A model generated the notes under the pieces. The model did not search any database and was not told where the DNA came from. It was given only the letters and a program-made list of their open reading frames with translations. From CAYOHP01 sp964403795 [NCBI: uncultured bacterium] (GTDB lineage Bacteria > Muiribacteriota > UBA6191 > CAZXTJ01), in contig CAYOHP010000012.1 in NCBI GenBank assembly GCA_964403795.1, positions 11,402 through 75,401 on the forward strand: 64,000 bases of DNA, in the 5' to 3' direction. Position 1 is the stretch's first letter. Each line of letters starts with the position of its first letter. The position numbers and the translations under genes are program-made. Below are positions 51,178-59,197 of the stretch, piece after piece.

Positions 51178-51189
51178 GGGGGTGCCCGC

Positions 51190-51239
51190 AAGGTACCACG
51201 CACGGTCGGCCTCGGCTGCCGGCCAGGACGTGCTACCTT
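51190..51239. promoter_or_regulatory. Divergent promoter region with inverted repeat
   Basis: Arms AAGGTACCACG (51190-51200) and CGTGCTACCTT (51229-51239) pair at 10 of 11 positions across 28 bases. Each outer end reads as TACCTT toward its own gene: 8 bases from GTG 51248, and 12 bases from ATG 51177. It may be a shared operator or simply two facing -10 elements. Confidence 0.4.
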
Positions 51240-51247
51240 CGAGCCGC

Positions 51248-52675
51248 GTGCGCCCCCCTCCCCTGGCCGTGGTGCTCCTCTGCGGGATCGCCCTCGCGGT
51301 CGCCCGGCATCCCCTGCCCCTCGACGACCACTTCTGGCACCTCTCGGTCGGCCGCTGGATCGTCGAGCGGGGCGAGATCCCCTGGCTCGACACCTTCACG
51401 TTCTCGGTCCCGGGCAAGCCCTGGGTCCCCCACTCGATCGGCTGGGCGCTCCTGCTCCAGGGGATCGAGGCGCTCGGGGGGCTGGCCGCCCTGCGCTCCC
51501 TGGTCGGGCTCCTGGTGGCGGTCTCGGGGCTCACCCTGCTCGAGTTGCTGCTGGAGAAGGGGGGAGCGCGCTACCGGCTCGCCACCTGGCTCCTGGCACC
51601 GGTGCTGGTGGCCTACCTCGAACTCGCCATGCCCAGGCCCTACTGGATCCCCCAGATCCTCCTGCCCGTCCTCTGGCTCTGGATCGACCGCACCCTCCGA
51701 GCCGGGGACCGGGATCCGCTCCCCGGGTTGGGACGGTATTTCGCGGTGGCGTGGCTCTGGGCCTTCGGGCACGCCTCGATGGTCCTGGCGATCGCGGCCC
51801 CGGTCCTGGCCGCCAGCCTCGATGGGGACAGGCGGCGGCGCCGGCACCTGTTGGCGGCCGCCGGGCTGGCGGGCGTGGCGTCGCTGCTCCAGCCCAACGG
51901 ACCCTGGGTCTGGCTCGAGATCTGGAACCACATCTGGCACCAGCCCTCGGTCTCGGGCTTCGTCCAGGAATGGGAAGCGCCTACCTTGGCCGGCCTGACC
52001 CTGGTGGTGAACCTGATCCTGGTCCTGCTGGTGGCGATCACCGCCGCGGGACGGAGGCAGGGACCGCGCTGGGAGCTGGCCTGGGGCCTCCTGTGGCTGG
52101 CCGGCTATCTGGTGAACCTGCGCCACCTGGGCCTGGCGGTGATGGCCTGGGCGGTCCTCGCCATGGAGGCCGCGGCACCGATGGTGGCCGACCGGGGTTG
52201 GTTCGCCGAGGACGCGCCCCCGGCCTTCCCCCGGCGCGACCGACGCTGGATCGCGGCCTTCGCAGCGCTCCTCCTCGGAGCCCATGCCGCGGGCTTCCCG
52301 GGCCTCGGACGGAAGGACGTGGACCAGGGGGAACTGCCGACCCGGGAACTCGATCCGTTCTTCGCTGCCACGCCGCTGCGTCGCATCCTCTACCGCTTCG
52401 AATGGGGCGGCTACGTGAGCTGGCGGACCCGCCATCGGGTACCGTGCTTCATGGATGGGCGGCTGTTCCTCTTCGGTACCGGGATGATCCGGGACTACCT
52501 GGCCATCCTGCAGGGAGACCCCGGCTGGGAGGCGATCTTCGATCGCTATGCCTTCGACGGAGTGCTCTTGATCGAGAACGCGGCCTGCCTGGACCGGATC
52601 CTGGCGCGCCCGGGGTGGAGCGAGGCGCCGCGACCGCATCCGGCGCTGCGGCTCCTGGTGAGGCGGGAACCCTAG
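51248..52675 (+). CDS. GT-C-like multipass membrane protein
   Basis: The 475-residue product has about ten hydrophobic segments and the N-terminal motif LPLDDHFWHLSVGRWIVERG, then WLDTFTFSVPGKPWVPHSIGW. This acidic loop between the first helices resembles GT-C glycosyltransferases using lipid-linked sugars. The substrate is unknown. The start is GTG 51248, with TACCTT 8 bases upstream (leaderless arrangement). The next gene begins immediately after the stop. Confidence 0.72.
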   Translation: MRPPPLAVVLLCGIALAVARHPLPLDDHFWHLSVGRWIVERGEIPWLDTFTFSVPGKPWVPHSIGWALLLQGIEALGGLAALRSLVGLLVAVSGLTLLELLLEKGGARYRLATWLLAPVLVAYLELAMPRPYWIPQILLPVLWLWIDRTLRAGDRDPLPGLGRYFAVAWLWAFGHASMVLAIAAPVLAASLDGDRRRRRHLLAAAGLAGVASLLQPNGPWVWLEIWNHIWHQPSVSGFVQEWEAPTLAGLTLVVNLILVLLVAITAAGRRQGPRWELAWGLLWLAGYLVNLRHLGLAVMAWAVLAMEAAAPMVADRGWFAEDAPPAFPRRDRRWIAAFAALLLGAHAAGFPGLGRKDVDQGELPTRELDPFFAATPLRRILYRFEWGGYVSWRTRHRVPCFMDGRLFLFGTGMIRDYLAILQGDPGWEAIFDRYAFDGVLLIENAACLDRILARPGWSEAPRPHPALRLLVRREP

Positions 52676-53497
52676 GTGGGGAACGAACGACTGTTCCTGG
52701 TGCCGTTGGGATTCGTGATCGGGGCGCTCGGCACCCTGATCGGAGCCGGCGGGGGCTTCGTGCTGGTCCCGGTGCTGCTCTTCCTGTGGCCCCAGGAGTC
52801 GCCCGGGACCATCACCTCGATCTCGCTGGCGGTGGTGGCCGCCAACGGACTCGCCGGCTCCGTGGCCTATGCCCGGAAGGGGCGGATCCACTACCGCTCG
52901 GCGGGCTGGTTCACGGTGGCGGCGATCCCGGGAGCCCTGCTCGGGGCCTGGGCCACCGCCCACCTGCCTCGCCGGCTCTTCGAGGTGGCATTCGGAGTCG
53001 TGATGCTCGCCGGTTCGCTCTGGCTGCTGGCGAAACCGGGTCCTGCCGAGAGGGAGCCGGAGGACGCCTCGCCGGTCCCGCCCGGGCACTGGGACTGCGA
53101 GGTCGTCGAGCGGGACGGCACCCGCCACCGCTTCCACTTCGATCCGGTTTGGGGGATGGCCGTCTCGGCCCTGGTCGGTCTGGTGGCCGTGCTCCTGGGG
53201 ATCGGGGGCGGGATCGTGCACGTGCCGATCCTGAGTTACCGGCTCCGCTTCCCGGTGCATGTGGCCACCGCCACCAGCCACCTCGTGCTGGGCGCCACCG
53301 CGGCCATCGGGACCTTGGCCCACATCGCCCTCGGGGCTTTCGACCATGGTCTCCATCGGGCCGGCCTCCTGGCGCTGGGCGCGGTCTTCGGGGCCCAGGT
53401 AGGGGCGTGGCTCTCGGACCGGGTCCGGGGGGGCGCGATCCTGAAGGCCCTGGCGGTCGCACTGGGTCTGGTCGGGGTCCGCCTGCTGCTCCGCTGA
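52676..53497 (+). CDS. TSUP (TauE/SafE) family membrane transporter
   Basis: The 273-residue product has the two-fold TSUP layout: GFVIGALGTLIGAGGGFVLVPVLLFLW in the first half and ALVGLVAVLLGIGGGIVHVPIL in the second, each with the GxGGG...P signature. A hydrophilic insert (about 120-160) separates the halves. TSUP proteins export or import organosulphur or sulphite-like anions. The substrate is unknown. GTG 52676 abuts the stop of the GT-C gene, so they share a transcript. Confidence 0.88.
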   Translation: MGNERLFLVPLGFVIGALGTLIGAGGGFVLVPVLLFLWPQESPGTITSISLAVVAANGLAGSVAYARKGRIHYRSAGWFTVAAIPGALLGAWATAHLPRRLFEVAFGVVMLAGSLWLLAKPGPAEREPEDASPVPPGHWDCEVVERDGTRHRFHFDPVWGMAVSALVGLVAVLLGIGGGIVHVPILSYRLRFPVHVATATSHLVLGATAAIGTLAHIALGAFDHGLHRAGLLALGAVFGAQVGAWLSDRVRGGAILKALAVALGLVGVRLLLR

Positions 53498-53572
53498 GGT
53501 CCTGGACCTCTCGGCGACCGCTCGGGCCGCAGGCGGGAGGTCCGCCGGCGTCCCGGGCGGGTGCCCTCGGGG

Positions 53573-54076
53573 CTACGGCAGCGACAACGTATGCACGTCC
53601 CGGATGACCTCTCCCTGGAGCGACTTCGCCCACTCGAGGGCGACTTCCCGCTCCGGGCCGGGGCGCTGCCCCAGGGGGCTCGCCATCAGGGAGCGGAGCA
53701 CCGGCTCGAAGGGGAAGCGGTACTCGACGAAGAGCGAGAGGGTGGCGGGCAGGCGGGTCGCGCTTTCGAGCAGCCTCACCCGGAAACGCCGGGCGTGGGA
53801 GCGGCCTTCCCCGAGGCTGCCCACAAACCGCGGCGAGGGATCGGCGAGCTCCACGCCTTCGGAGGCGATCACCCGCACCCGGAGCGTCTCGAGGTCGTAG
53901 CCTGCCTCGAAGGCCGCCTCGACCTCGATGGTCCCGTCCTCGGCGGGAGGCGAGATCTGCACCAGGTAGGCGAGCACCGGGCTCTTCAAGCCGGCTCCCT
54001 CGACCACCGGCCCGGCGTGGAGCGAGCCCGAGGCGAGGAGCAGCAGGGCCAGCGTCGGGGCGAGGGAGCGGAGCAT
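53573..54076 (-). CDS. Exported protein of unknown function
   Basis: The 167-residue product has a signal peptide (LAPTLALLLLASGSLHAG) and a beta-rich domain (SPPAEDGTIEVEAAFEAGYDLETLRVRVIA). This resembles a small immunoglobulin-like or YtkA-like sandwich, without a firm match. It lies downstream of yceI on the same strand, separated by a 219-base gap that contains an inverted repeat. Confidence 0.65.
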   Translation of the reverse strand: MLRSLAPTLALLLLASGSLHAGPVVEGAGLKSPVLAYLVQISPPAEDGTIEVEAAFEAGYDLETLRVRVIASEGVELADPSPRFVGSLGEGRSHARRFRVRLLESATRLPATLSLFVEYRFPFEPVLRSLMASPLGQRPGPEREVALEWAKSLQGEVIRDVHTLSLP

Positions 54077-54215
54077 GGCGGGTCCTTCCGGCCGGGACTC
54101 CCGGGCGCGGGAGTCGAGCAGGGACACGCCAAGCTCGTGCCAATCTCGCAGGGGCGGGCTCCCGAGGGGAGAGGGACCCCGGAGGAAGGCCTGGGAGCCG
54201 CACCCGGAGCCGGGG

Positions 54216-54259
54216 AGTGGAGCGGACTGCGCCGCCGGCCTGTCGCCTTCCGCTCCACT
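54216..54259 (-). terminator. Inverted repeat downstream of yceI
   Basis: AGTGGAGCGGA (54216-54226) pairs perfectly with TCCGCTCCACT (54249-54259) across 22 bases, 36 bases after the yceI stop. No U-tract follows, so it may be an attenuating or mRNA-stabilising hairpin rather than an intrinsic terminator. The rest of the 54077-54294 gap shows nothing recognisable. Confidence 0.4.
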
Positions 54260-54294
54260 GCGCGTCGCCCGGGTGCGGACCCCCGAGACATCCG

Positions 54295-54924
54295 CTACAT
54301 GGGCCTGGACATCTCGATCTCGAGATCGATGCGGACCTCGTCGCCGACCATGGACACGCCCTCCGCCAGCTTGTTGAAGGAGAGCCCGAACTCCTTGCGG
54401 TTGATCTTGGCACTCGCCGAGTAGCCGGCCCGGAGCTGGGGACCGCCGCCCAGGTCGAACTTCCTGGCACCCAGGAACTCGCCGGTGAACTGGATCGGCC
54501 TGGTCTTGTCCCGGATGGTGAGGGCCACGATCGCGGTGAACTTGTCCCCGGTCCACTGGATGCTGCGGGTCACCAGCTTGAGCTCCGGGAACTTGGCGGC
54601 CGAGAAGAAATCGTCCTGCTTCAGGTGGTTGTCGCGACCGGAGATCCCGGTGTCGATCGAGTCCGTCTCGGCGATGGCCTCGACCTGGGTGATGCGCCCG
54701 TCGGTGCCGGCCATGATGGTGGCCTTGAACTTCTTGAACTCGCCTTTCACGTTCGAGATGCCCAGGTGGCGCACCGAGAACCCGATGTGGGAGTGCTTGT
54801 CGTCGAGGGTCCAGGCCACCGGGGCCTTGGCCGCGGCGGGTGCGGGCTTGCTCCCCGGCTCGGCCCGGAGACCGAAGGCGACGACCAACGAGAGGGCAGG
54901 AACGAGGATGCGGGCCTTGGACAT
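54295..54924 (-). CDS. YceI-family periplasmic lipid-binding protein
   Basis: The 209-residue product has a signal peptide (ARILVPALSLVVAFGLRA). The YceI lipocalin-like barrel follows: WTLDDKHSHIGFSVRHLGISNVKGEF, SIDTGISGRDNHLKQDDFFSAAKFPELKL and a C-terminal INRKEFGLSFNKL...VGDEVRIDLEIEM. Members bind isoprenoid or fatty-acid-like ligands in the periplasm. Start ATG 54924 follows GGAAGGA, while the upstream ATG at 55014 would bury the signal peptide. Confidence 0.93.
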   Translation of the reverse strand: MSKARILVPALSLVVAFGLRAEPGSKPAPAAAKAPVAWTLDDKHSHIGFSVRHLGISNVKGEFKKFKATIMAGTDGRITQVEAIAETDSIDTGISGRDNHLKQDDFFSAAKFPELKLVTRSIQWTGDKFTAIVALTIRDKTRPIQFTGEFLGARKFDLGGGPQLRAGYSASAKINRKEFGLSFNKLAEGVSMVGDEVRIDLEIEMSRPM

Positions 54925-55085
54925 GGGGGCTTCCTTCCGACCGGGCCGTGGACCGCGGGTCGCGATCCTCCGGGAGGTAGGTGGCTTCGGCCTCCTCGAG
55001 GTGACGATGCTCACGATTCCCGGATCGGACCCCAGCGGACCAGAGCGGTCCGAGGGACGTCAAGGACGACGCGGCGGGAAGGCCG

Positions 55086-56738
55086 TCAGCGCTTCCGGGT
55101 GAGGGTGCGGGGGGTGCCGGAGAGCCGGGTTCCCCCGGAGTCGATGTCGATCCGGTAGCGGATCTCCTCCCCGGGCTCGAGGTCGGTGAGCTCGAACACG
55201 TGGCGGGTGCCTCCGGTGAGACGTGCTTCCGCCATCCGCTCGGACCGGCCGGGCGGGCCGTAGCGCAGGGTGCAGGTGCTGTCGCCCGGAGTCTGGAACT
55301 GGACCGTGGCGCGGGTCCCGTGGTCCTCTTCGCGGACCGAGAGCCCCAGGCCCCCCCCTCGATCGGGGATCAGGAAGCGGTCCTCGGGGAGCCGCACCCG
55401 GGTGCCGTCCTGGGCTTCGAGCTGGAGGCGGAACGCGATCTCCTGGCCGGGGACGAGCTCGTCGAGGACCGCGCCGTGGAAGGTGGACGGCTCCTCGCTC
55501 AGGGCCAGCTGGGGGCCATCGGGGGGGGAGAGGTGGATCCAGGACCGGCAGGTCCGCTCGGTTTCGAAATAGACCCTGACCCCCGAAGCCGTGACCTGGA
55601 ACTCGAGACGCTGGGGAACCAGGCCGGGTGGGGGACGGGAGTCGCCGCCCCGGGTGGCGACGAAGAGGGCGCCGGCCGCGACCAGCGAACCGACCACCGC
55701 AGCCATCGCCAAGGTCGTCGAACGGGAGCCGCTCGACGATTCCCGGGGCCTGGGGATGCCCGGAGAGGTCGAAGGCACGGGAGGTGCCGGGCCGCGATCG
55801 CCGCGGTCCCCGGCAGCTTCCCGGAATAGCTCCGGGGTGGTGACCAGGGTCCCGCCGCCGCTCGGAGGGGTACGCACCTCGGCCATGGAGCCTGGCATGG
55901 ACTGCCCGGGGAGCAGGTCCCCGGTCTTTGGGTCCAGGCGATCCAGTTCTGCCCGGAAGGCCGCCATGTCGGGATACCTCTCCTCGGAGCGGTAGCGGAG
56001 GCACTTCAGGAGGATCCGATCGATCCCGGGAGGCAGGTTCGGTCGGGCGCGGCTCGGCGGGGGAACCGCCTCGCGCATGCGTCGCAGGGCAGTGGCGAAG
56101 GGGTTCTCGTCCTCCAGCGGGAGACTCCCGGTGAGCGCCCGGTAGAGGACCAGGCCCGACTGGTAGACGTCGGCGGTCCGATCCGTGGCGCGGCCCTGGG
56201 CCTGCTCGGGCGCCATGTACCTGGGGGTGCCCATGATCATTCCCTCGGCGGTCATCTCCGAGCGCTCGAAGTCCTTGGCCAGGCCGAAGTCCATGAGGGT
56301 GGGCCGGAGTTCCTCGTCGACCAGCAGGTTCTCGGGCTTCAGGTCGCGGTGGACGATCGCCTGGGAGTGCAGGTAGGCCAGGGCGTCGCCCAGCCCGCGG
56401 GCGAGTACCAGGAACTCACGGATGGTCAGGCTGCCGCCATCGGCATGCCGTTCCCGGAGGACCTCCTCCAGGTTCCGCTCGGAGCGGTACTCCATGGCGT
56501 ACCAGAGATCGTCACCCACCGAACCGTGATCGACCAGGCGCAGGATCCTGGGGTGGGTGAGCTTGGCCATCGCCTGGATCTCCCGCAGGAAGCGGGCGCT
56601 CATCTGGTGGGTGCGATGGGACTTCTTCAGGACCTTGAGGGCGACCGGAGGCTCCTCGCCGCGACGCGCCAGGTAGACATGGGCGGTGCCGCCCTCGCCC
56701 AGGGGACGCTCGATCCGATACCCGGCGAACTCTTCCAC
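55086..56738 (-). CDS. Transmembrane Ser/Thr protein kinase (Hanks type)
   Basis: The 550-residue product has a complete kinase domain (about 7-270): Gly loop LGEGGTAHVYLA, catalytic Lys in VALKVLKK, IVHRDLKPENLLVDE, MDFGLAKD and YMAPEQAQG. A proline-rich juxtamembrane stretch, one membrane helix (LAMAAVVGSLVAAGALFVA, about 350) and two fibronectin-type-III-like external domains follow. It would phosphorylate cytoplasmic Ser/Thr targets in response to an envelope signal. FHA proteins at 1-1938 and 35086-36441 are natural candidate readers (inference). Start is GTG 56738, 116 bases after the HEAT gene on the same strand. Confidence 0.93.
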   Translation of the reverse strand: MEEFAGYRIERPLGEGGTAHVYLARRGEEPPVALKVLKKSHRTHQMSARFLREIQAMAKLTHPRILRLVDHGSVGDDLWYAMEYRSERNLEEVLRERHADGGSLTIREFLVLARGLGDALAYLHSQAIVHRDLKPENLLVDEELRPTLMDFGLAKDFERSEMTAEGMIMGTPRYMAPEQAQGRATDRTADVYQSGLVLYRALTGSLPLEDENPFATALRRMREAVPPPSRARPNLPPGIDRILLKCLRYRSEERYPDMAAFRAELDRLDPKTGDLLPGQSMPGSMAEVRTPPSGGGTLVTTPELFREAAGDRGDRGPAPPVPSTSPGIPRPRESSSGSRSTTLAMAAVVGSLVAAGALFVATRGGDSRPPPGLVPQRLEFQVTASGVRVYFETERTCRSWIHLSPPDGPQLALSEEPSTFHGAVLDELVPGQEIAFRLQLEAQDGTRVRLPEDRFLIPDRGGGLGLSVREEDHGTRATVQFQTPGDSTCTLRYGPPGRSERMAEARLTGGTRHVFELTDLEPGEEIRYRIDIDSGGTRLSGTPRTLTRKR

Positions 56739-56853
56739 CAGCGGCTCTGCCTCCGCCCCCGAGGGTAACGCTGTCAGCGAGCGGCTCGAAGGTCTACGGT
56801 TCGTGCCCTGTCGGCTCCGGGATTGCGCGCTCGCGCTCGCGGTCGGGTTCGGG

Positions 56854-59148
56854 TCACATCCTGAGGAAGCGGATCGCCTGTCCCAGCACCAGGGCCAGGA
56901 ACGCGAACACCACCAGCTTGAGCAGGGCCCCGGCGTCCTCGGGAGCCTTGGCGGCGACCGGGATCTCGTAGGACGAAGGGGGCACCACGGGCTTGGGCAG
57001 CGAGTAGTAGCTCGCCTCCTCCACCGCGATCAGGGCCTCGGCTTCGGAAGGAGCCCGGGCCTCGAGGGCCTGGGCCGTTTCCTCCAGGGAGGGAAGGCGG
57101 GTACCGGCGACCTCCTGGGGGATGATCTGGGCCGGGAGCTCGGCCTCGCCGCCCGAGGCCGCCCGCTCGTGGAGGATGCGTCCCGAGGCGACCAGTGCCA
57201 CGGAAGGCTGGGCCACGATCGCGGCACGGGGCGTGGTGGTCGAGGACCGGGGTTCGGGGGGAAGGCTCTTGCGGGCCTCCCCGAGGACCGAGGCGAGGCC
57301 GCGCAAGGTCTCGGGCTCGGCCGCGAAGACCGTGACCTCGGCGGCTCGGCGTGCCACCTCGAGAGCCTCGTCCACGGTGGCGGGATCGCTGGACGCCAGG
57401 CAGGTCGCCAGAGCGTCCATCCCGGTGCCCTCCAGGTACCAGCGCCGGAGCAGGTTCCAGGGTTGGAGTGGTCCACTGGCGTGCTTGTCGAGCGAGGCCG
57501 CGGCCGGCGAGTCGGGGAAGGCCGAGACCAGGGTCCAGGCGGCCGATCGCCGTACCCTGGCGCCCGGGCTCTCGAGCAAGGGGACGAGGTCGTCCGCGGA
57601 GTCCCTCGCCACCGGGCCGGCGAGACCGATGGCCTGGATCATGGCGGCTTCGACCTCGGGGTCCTGTTCCATCGCCAGCGCCTTGTGGAGGGCCGCCACC
57701 GCGCCCTTGCGGCTGGCAGGGACGCATCCGGCCAGGAACCACGCGGTCGTGGCGCGGACCGCGGGATCCTGGTACTCGAGCAGGCCTGCCAGCTCCTTGG
57801 CGGCATCCAGGTTCTCGGCCGCCCGTCGTCCGAGCGAGCGCACCGCCTGGAGCCGGAGCGGGCCCGAGGGGGCCCTCCGGGTGAGGGTGGCCAGCAGGGA
57901 GGCCGAGGACGGGTGCTCCATGTAGGCCAGGCAGTGGATGCCCTGGGTGAGATGGGCGGCGGAAGGGTCCTTCAGCATCTCGCCGACCTTCTGCAGGGCC
58001 CTGCGGGAGTCCAGGACCACGCATGCCAGGGCCGCGTTCATGGCCACCCGCGAATGCTTGGAGTCCAGGAGGTCGAGCACCTGATCCCGATAGGTCGACT
58101 GGGACACGGGCAGGCGGATCAAGGCCTCGATGGCGGCGGCCTGGACCAGGGGATGCTTGTGGCGAAGGGCCATCATGGCGGCGTCCCCGCCGTCCACCGC
58201 GTCGGCTGCCGCCAACGACTGGAGGCATGCGACCTTCACCAGGGGGTGTTCCACCCGGAAGAAGGCCTGCAGCAGCTGGGCGTTGGCTTCCTTGGAACCG
58301 ATCCGTCCCAGGCTCTCGATCAGGTGGAGGATGGCCCACTGGTTGTCGCTGGCGAGGATCTTGTCGATCAGGCGACCGTAGGGATAGCTCCCGAAACCCT
58401 CGAGGGCGGCGGCTACCGAGATCTGGAGCTCGGGCTCCTCGGCCTTGCGGGCGAGCAGACCGAAGACGTCGGCGTCGCCCAGACCCCGGAACGAATAGAC
58501 CAGGCCGGCGAAGAGCGGGGTGCCCTCCCAGGTGCGGGCCAGATCCAGGGCGTGGCGGGCCGCCTCCGGTCCCCCGAAGACCGAGAGCGCGGCGATGCAC
58601 GCCGGGAGCAGCAGGCTGGTCTCCTCTGCGGTACTGCGCAGTATCTCGAGGCTGCGGGGGATCCGGATCCGGGCGAGGATCCGCAGGCAGGCCGCGGCGT
58701 CGGGGGCGCCCCTCTCGATCCGCGCCCCCAGGGCGGCCACCAGGGGAGCGAGCCGGGGGGCCGCGGCCTTCTCGAGGTCCTGGTCCTGGTTCCGCTTCCC
58801 CGTCAGTTCCCCGGCCGCGAAGAAGCGGGACCAGTCCCCGGCTTCCCCCGAAGCACCGCCCCCGGCCCGGATCAGCCGGTCGCGCTCGACCCGGGCGAAG
58901 CATGTGTCCTCGACCGGCCGGGCGTAGTCGGCCACCTCGGCGTCGAGTTCCCGGTGGAGGAGGTCCAGGACCGGCTGCGAATCCACGGTCGCGGCCTGCC
59001 GTTCCAGGGACCGGAGCAGGTAGCGCTTCCCCGCCGCGCCCTGGTTGGCGTACACGCCCAGGATCTCGTCGACCCGCCGCACTTCGAGTGCCCCTCCGGG
59101 TGCGGCCATGGTCCGGGAATCGTCGGCCGCACCCGGAGATTGAGACAT
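56854..59148 (-). CDS. HEAT-repeat protein with C-terminal membrane anchor
   Basis: The 764-residue product is nearly all helical. HEAT/armadillo-type repeats run through about 90-560 (for example QWAILHLIESLGRIGSKEANAQLLQ and LRLQAVRSLGRRAAENLDAAKEL). A linker and a C-terminal membrane helix (LLKLVVFAFLALVLGQAIRFL) suggest a tail-anchored cytoplasmic scaffold. No catalytic domain was recognised. It precedes the kinase gene and may be its partner (inference). ATG 59148 is preferred; ATG 59109 is possible. It diverges from the GT gene with only 49 bases between. Confidence 0.8.
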   Translation of the reverse strand: MSQSPGAADDSRTMAAPGGALEVRRVDEILGVYANQGAAGKRYLLRSLERQAATVDSQPVLDLLHRELDAEVADYARPVEDTCFARVERDRLIRAGGGASGEAGDWSRFFAAGELTGKRNQDQDLEKAAAPRLAPLVAALGARIERGAPDAAACLRILARIRIPRSLEILRSTAEETSLLLPACIAALSVFGGPEAARHALDLARTWEGTPLFAGLVYSFRGLGDADVFGLLARKAEEPELQISVAAALEGFGSYPYGRLIDKILASDNQWAILHLIESLGRIGSKEANAQLLQAFFRVEHPLVKVACLQSLAAADAVDGGDAAMMALRHKHPLVQAAAIEALIRLPVSQSTYRDQVLDLLDSKHSRVAMNAALACVVLDSRRALQKVGEMLKDPSAAHLTQGIHCLAYMEHPSSASLLATLTRRAPSGPLRLQAVRSLGRRAAENLDAAKELAGLLEYQDPAVRATTAWFLAGCVPASRKGAVAALHKALAMEQDPEVEAAMIQAIGLAGPVARDSADDLVPLLESPGARVRRSAAWTLVSAFPDSPAAASLDKHASGPLQPWNLLRRWYLEGTGMDALATCLASSDPATVDEALEVARRAAEVTVFAAEPETLRGLASVLGEARKSLPPEPRSSTTTPRAAIVAQPSVALVASGRILHERAASGGEAELPAQIIPQEVAGTRLPSLEETAQALEARAPSEAEALIAVEEASYYSLPKPVVPPSSYEIPVAAKAPEDAGALLKLVVFAFLALVLGQAIRFLRM

Positions 59149-59197
59149 ACTGGCGGCTCGGGAACAAGCCGGGGCCGGGGATACACTCCCCATCCCG

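Noticed and set aside
49534-53607. A 1357-codon open frame on the plus strand
   Set aside because: It runs antisense to the antiporter and then out of frame through the GT-C and TSUP genes, all of which have conserved motifs. GC-rich DNA rarely has stops in that frame.
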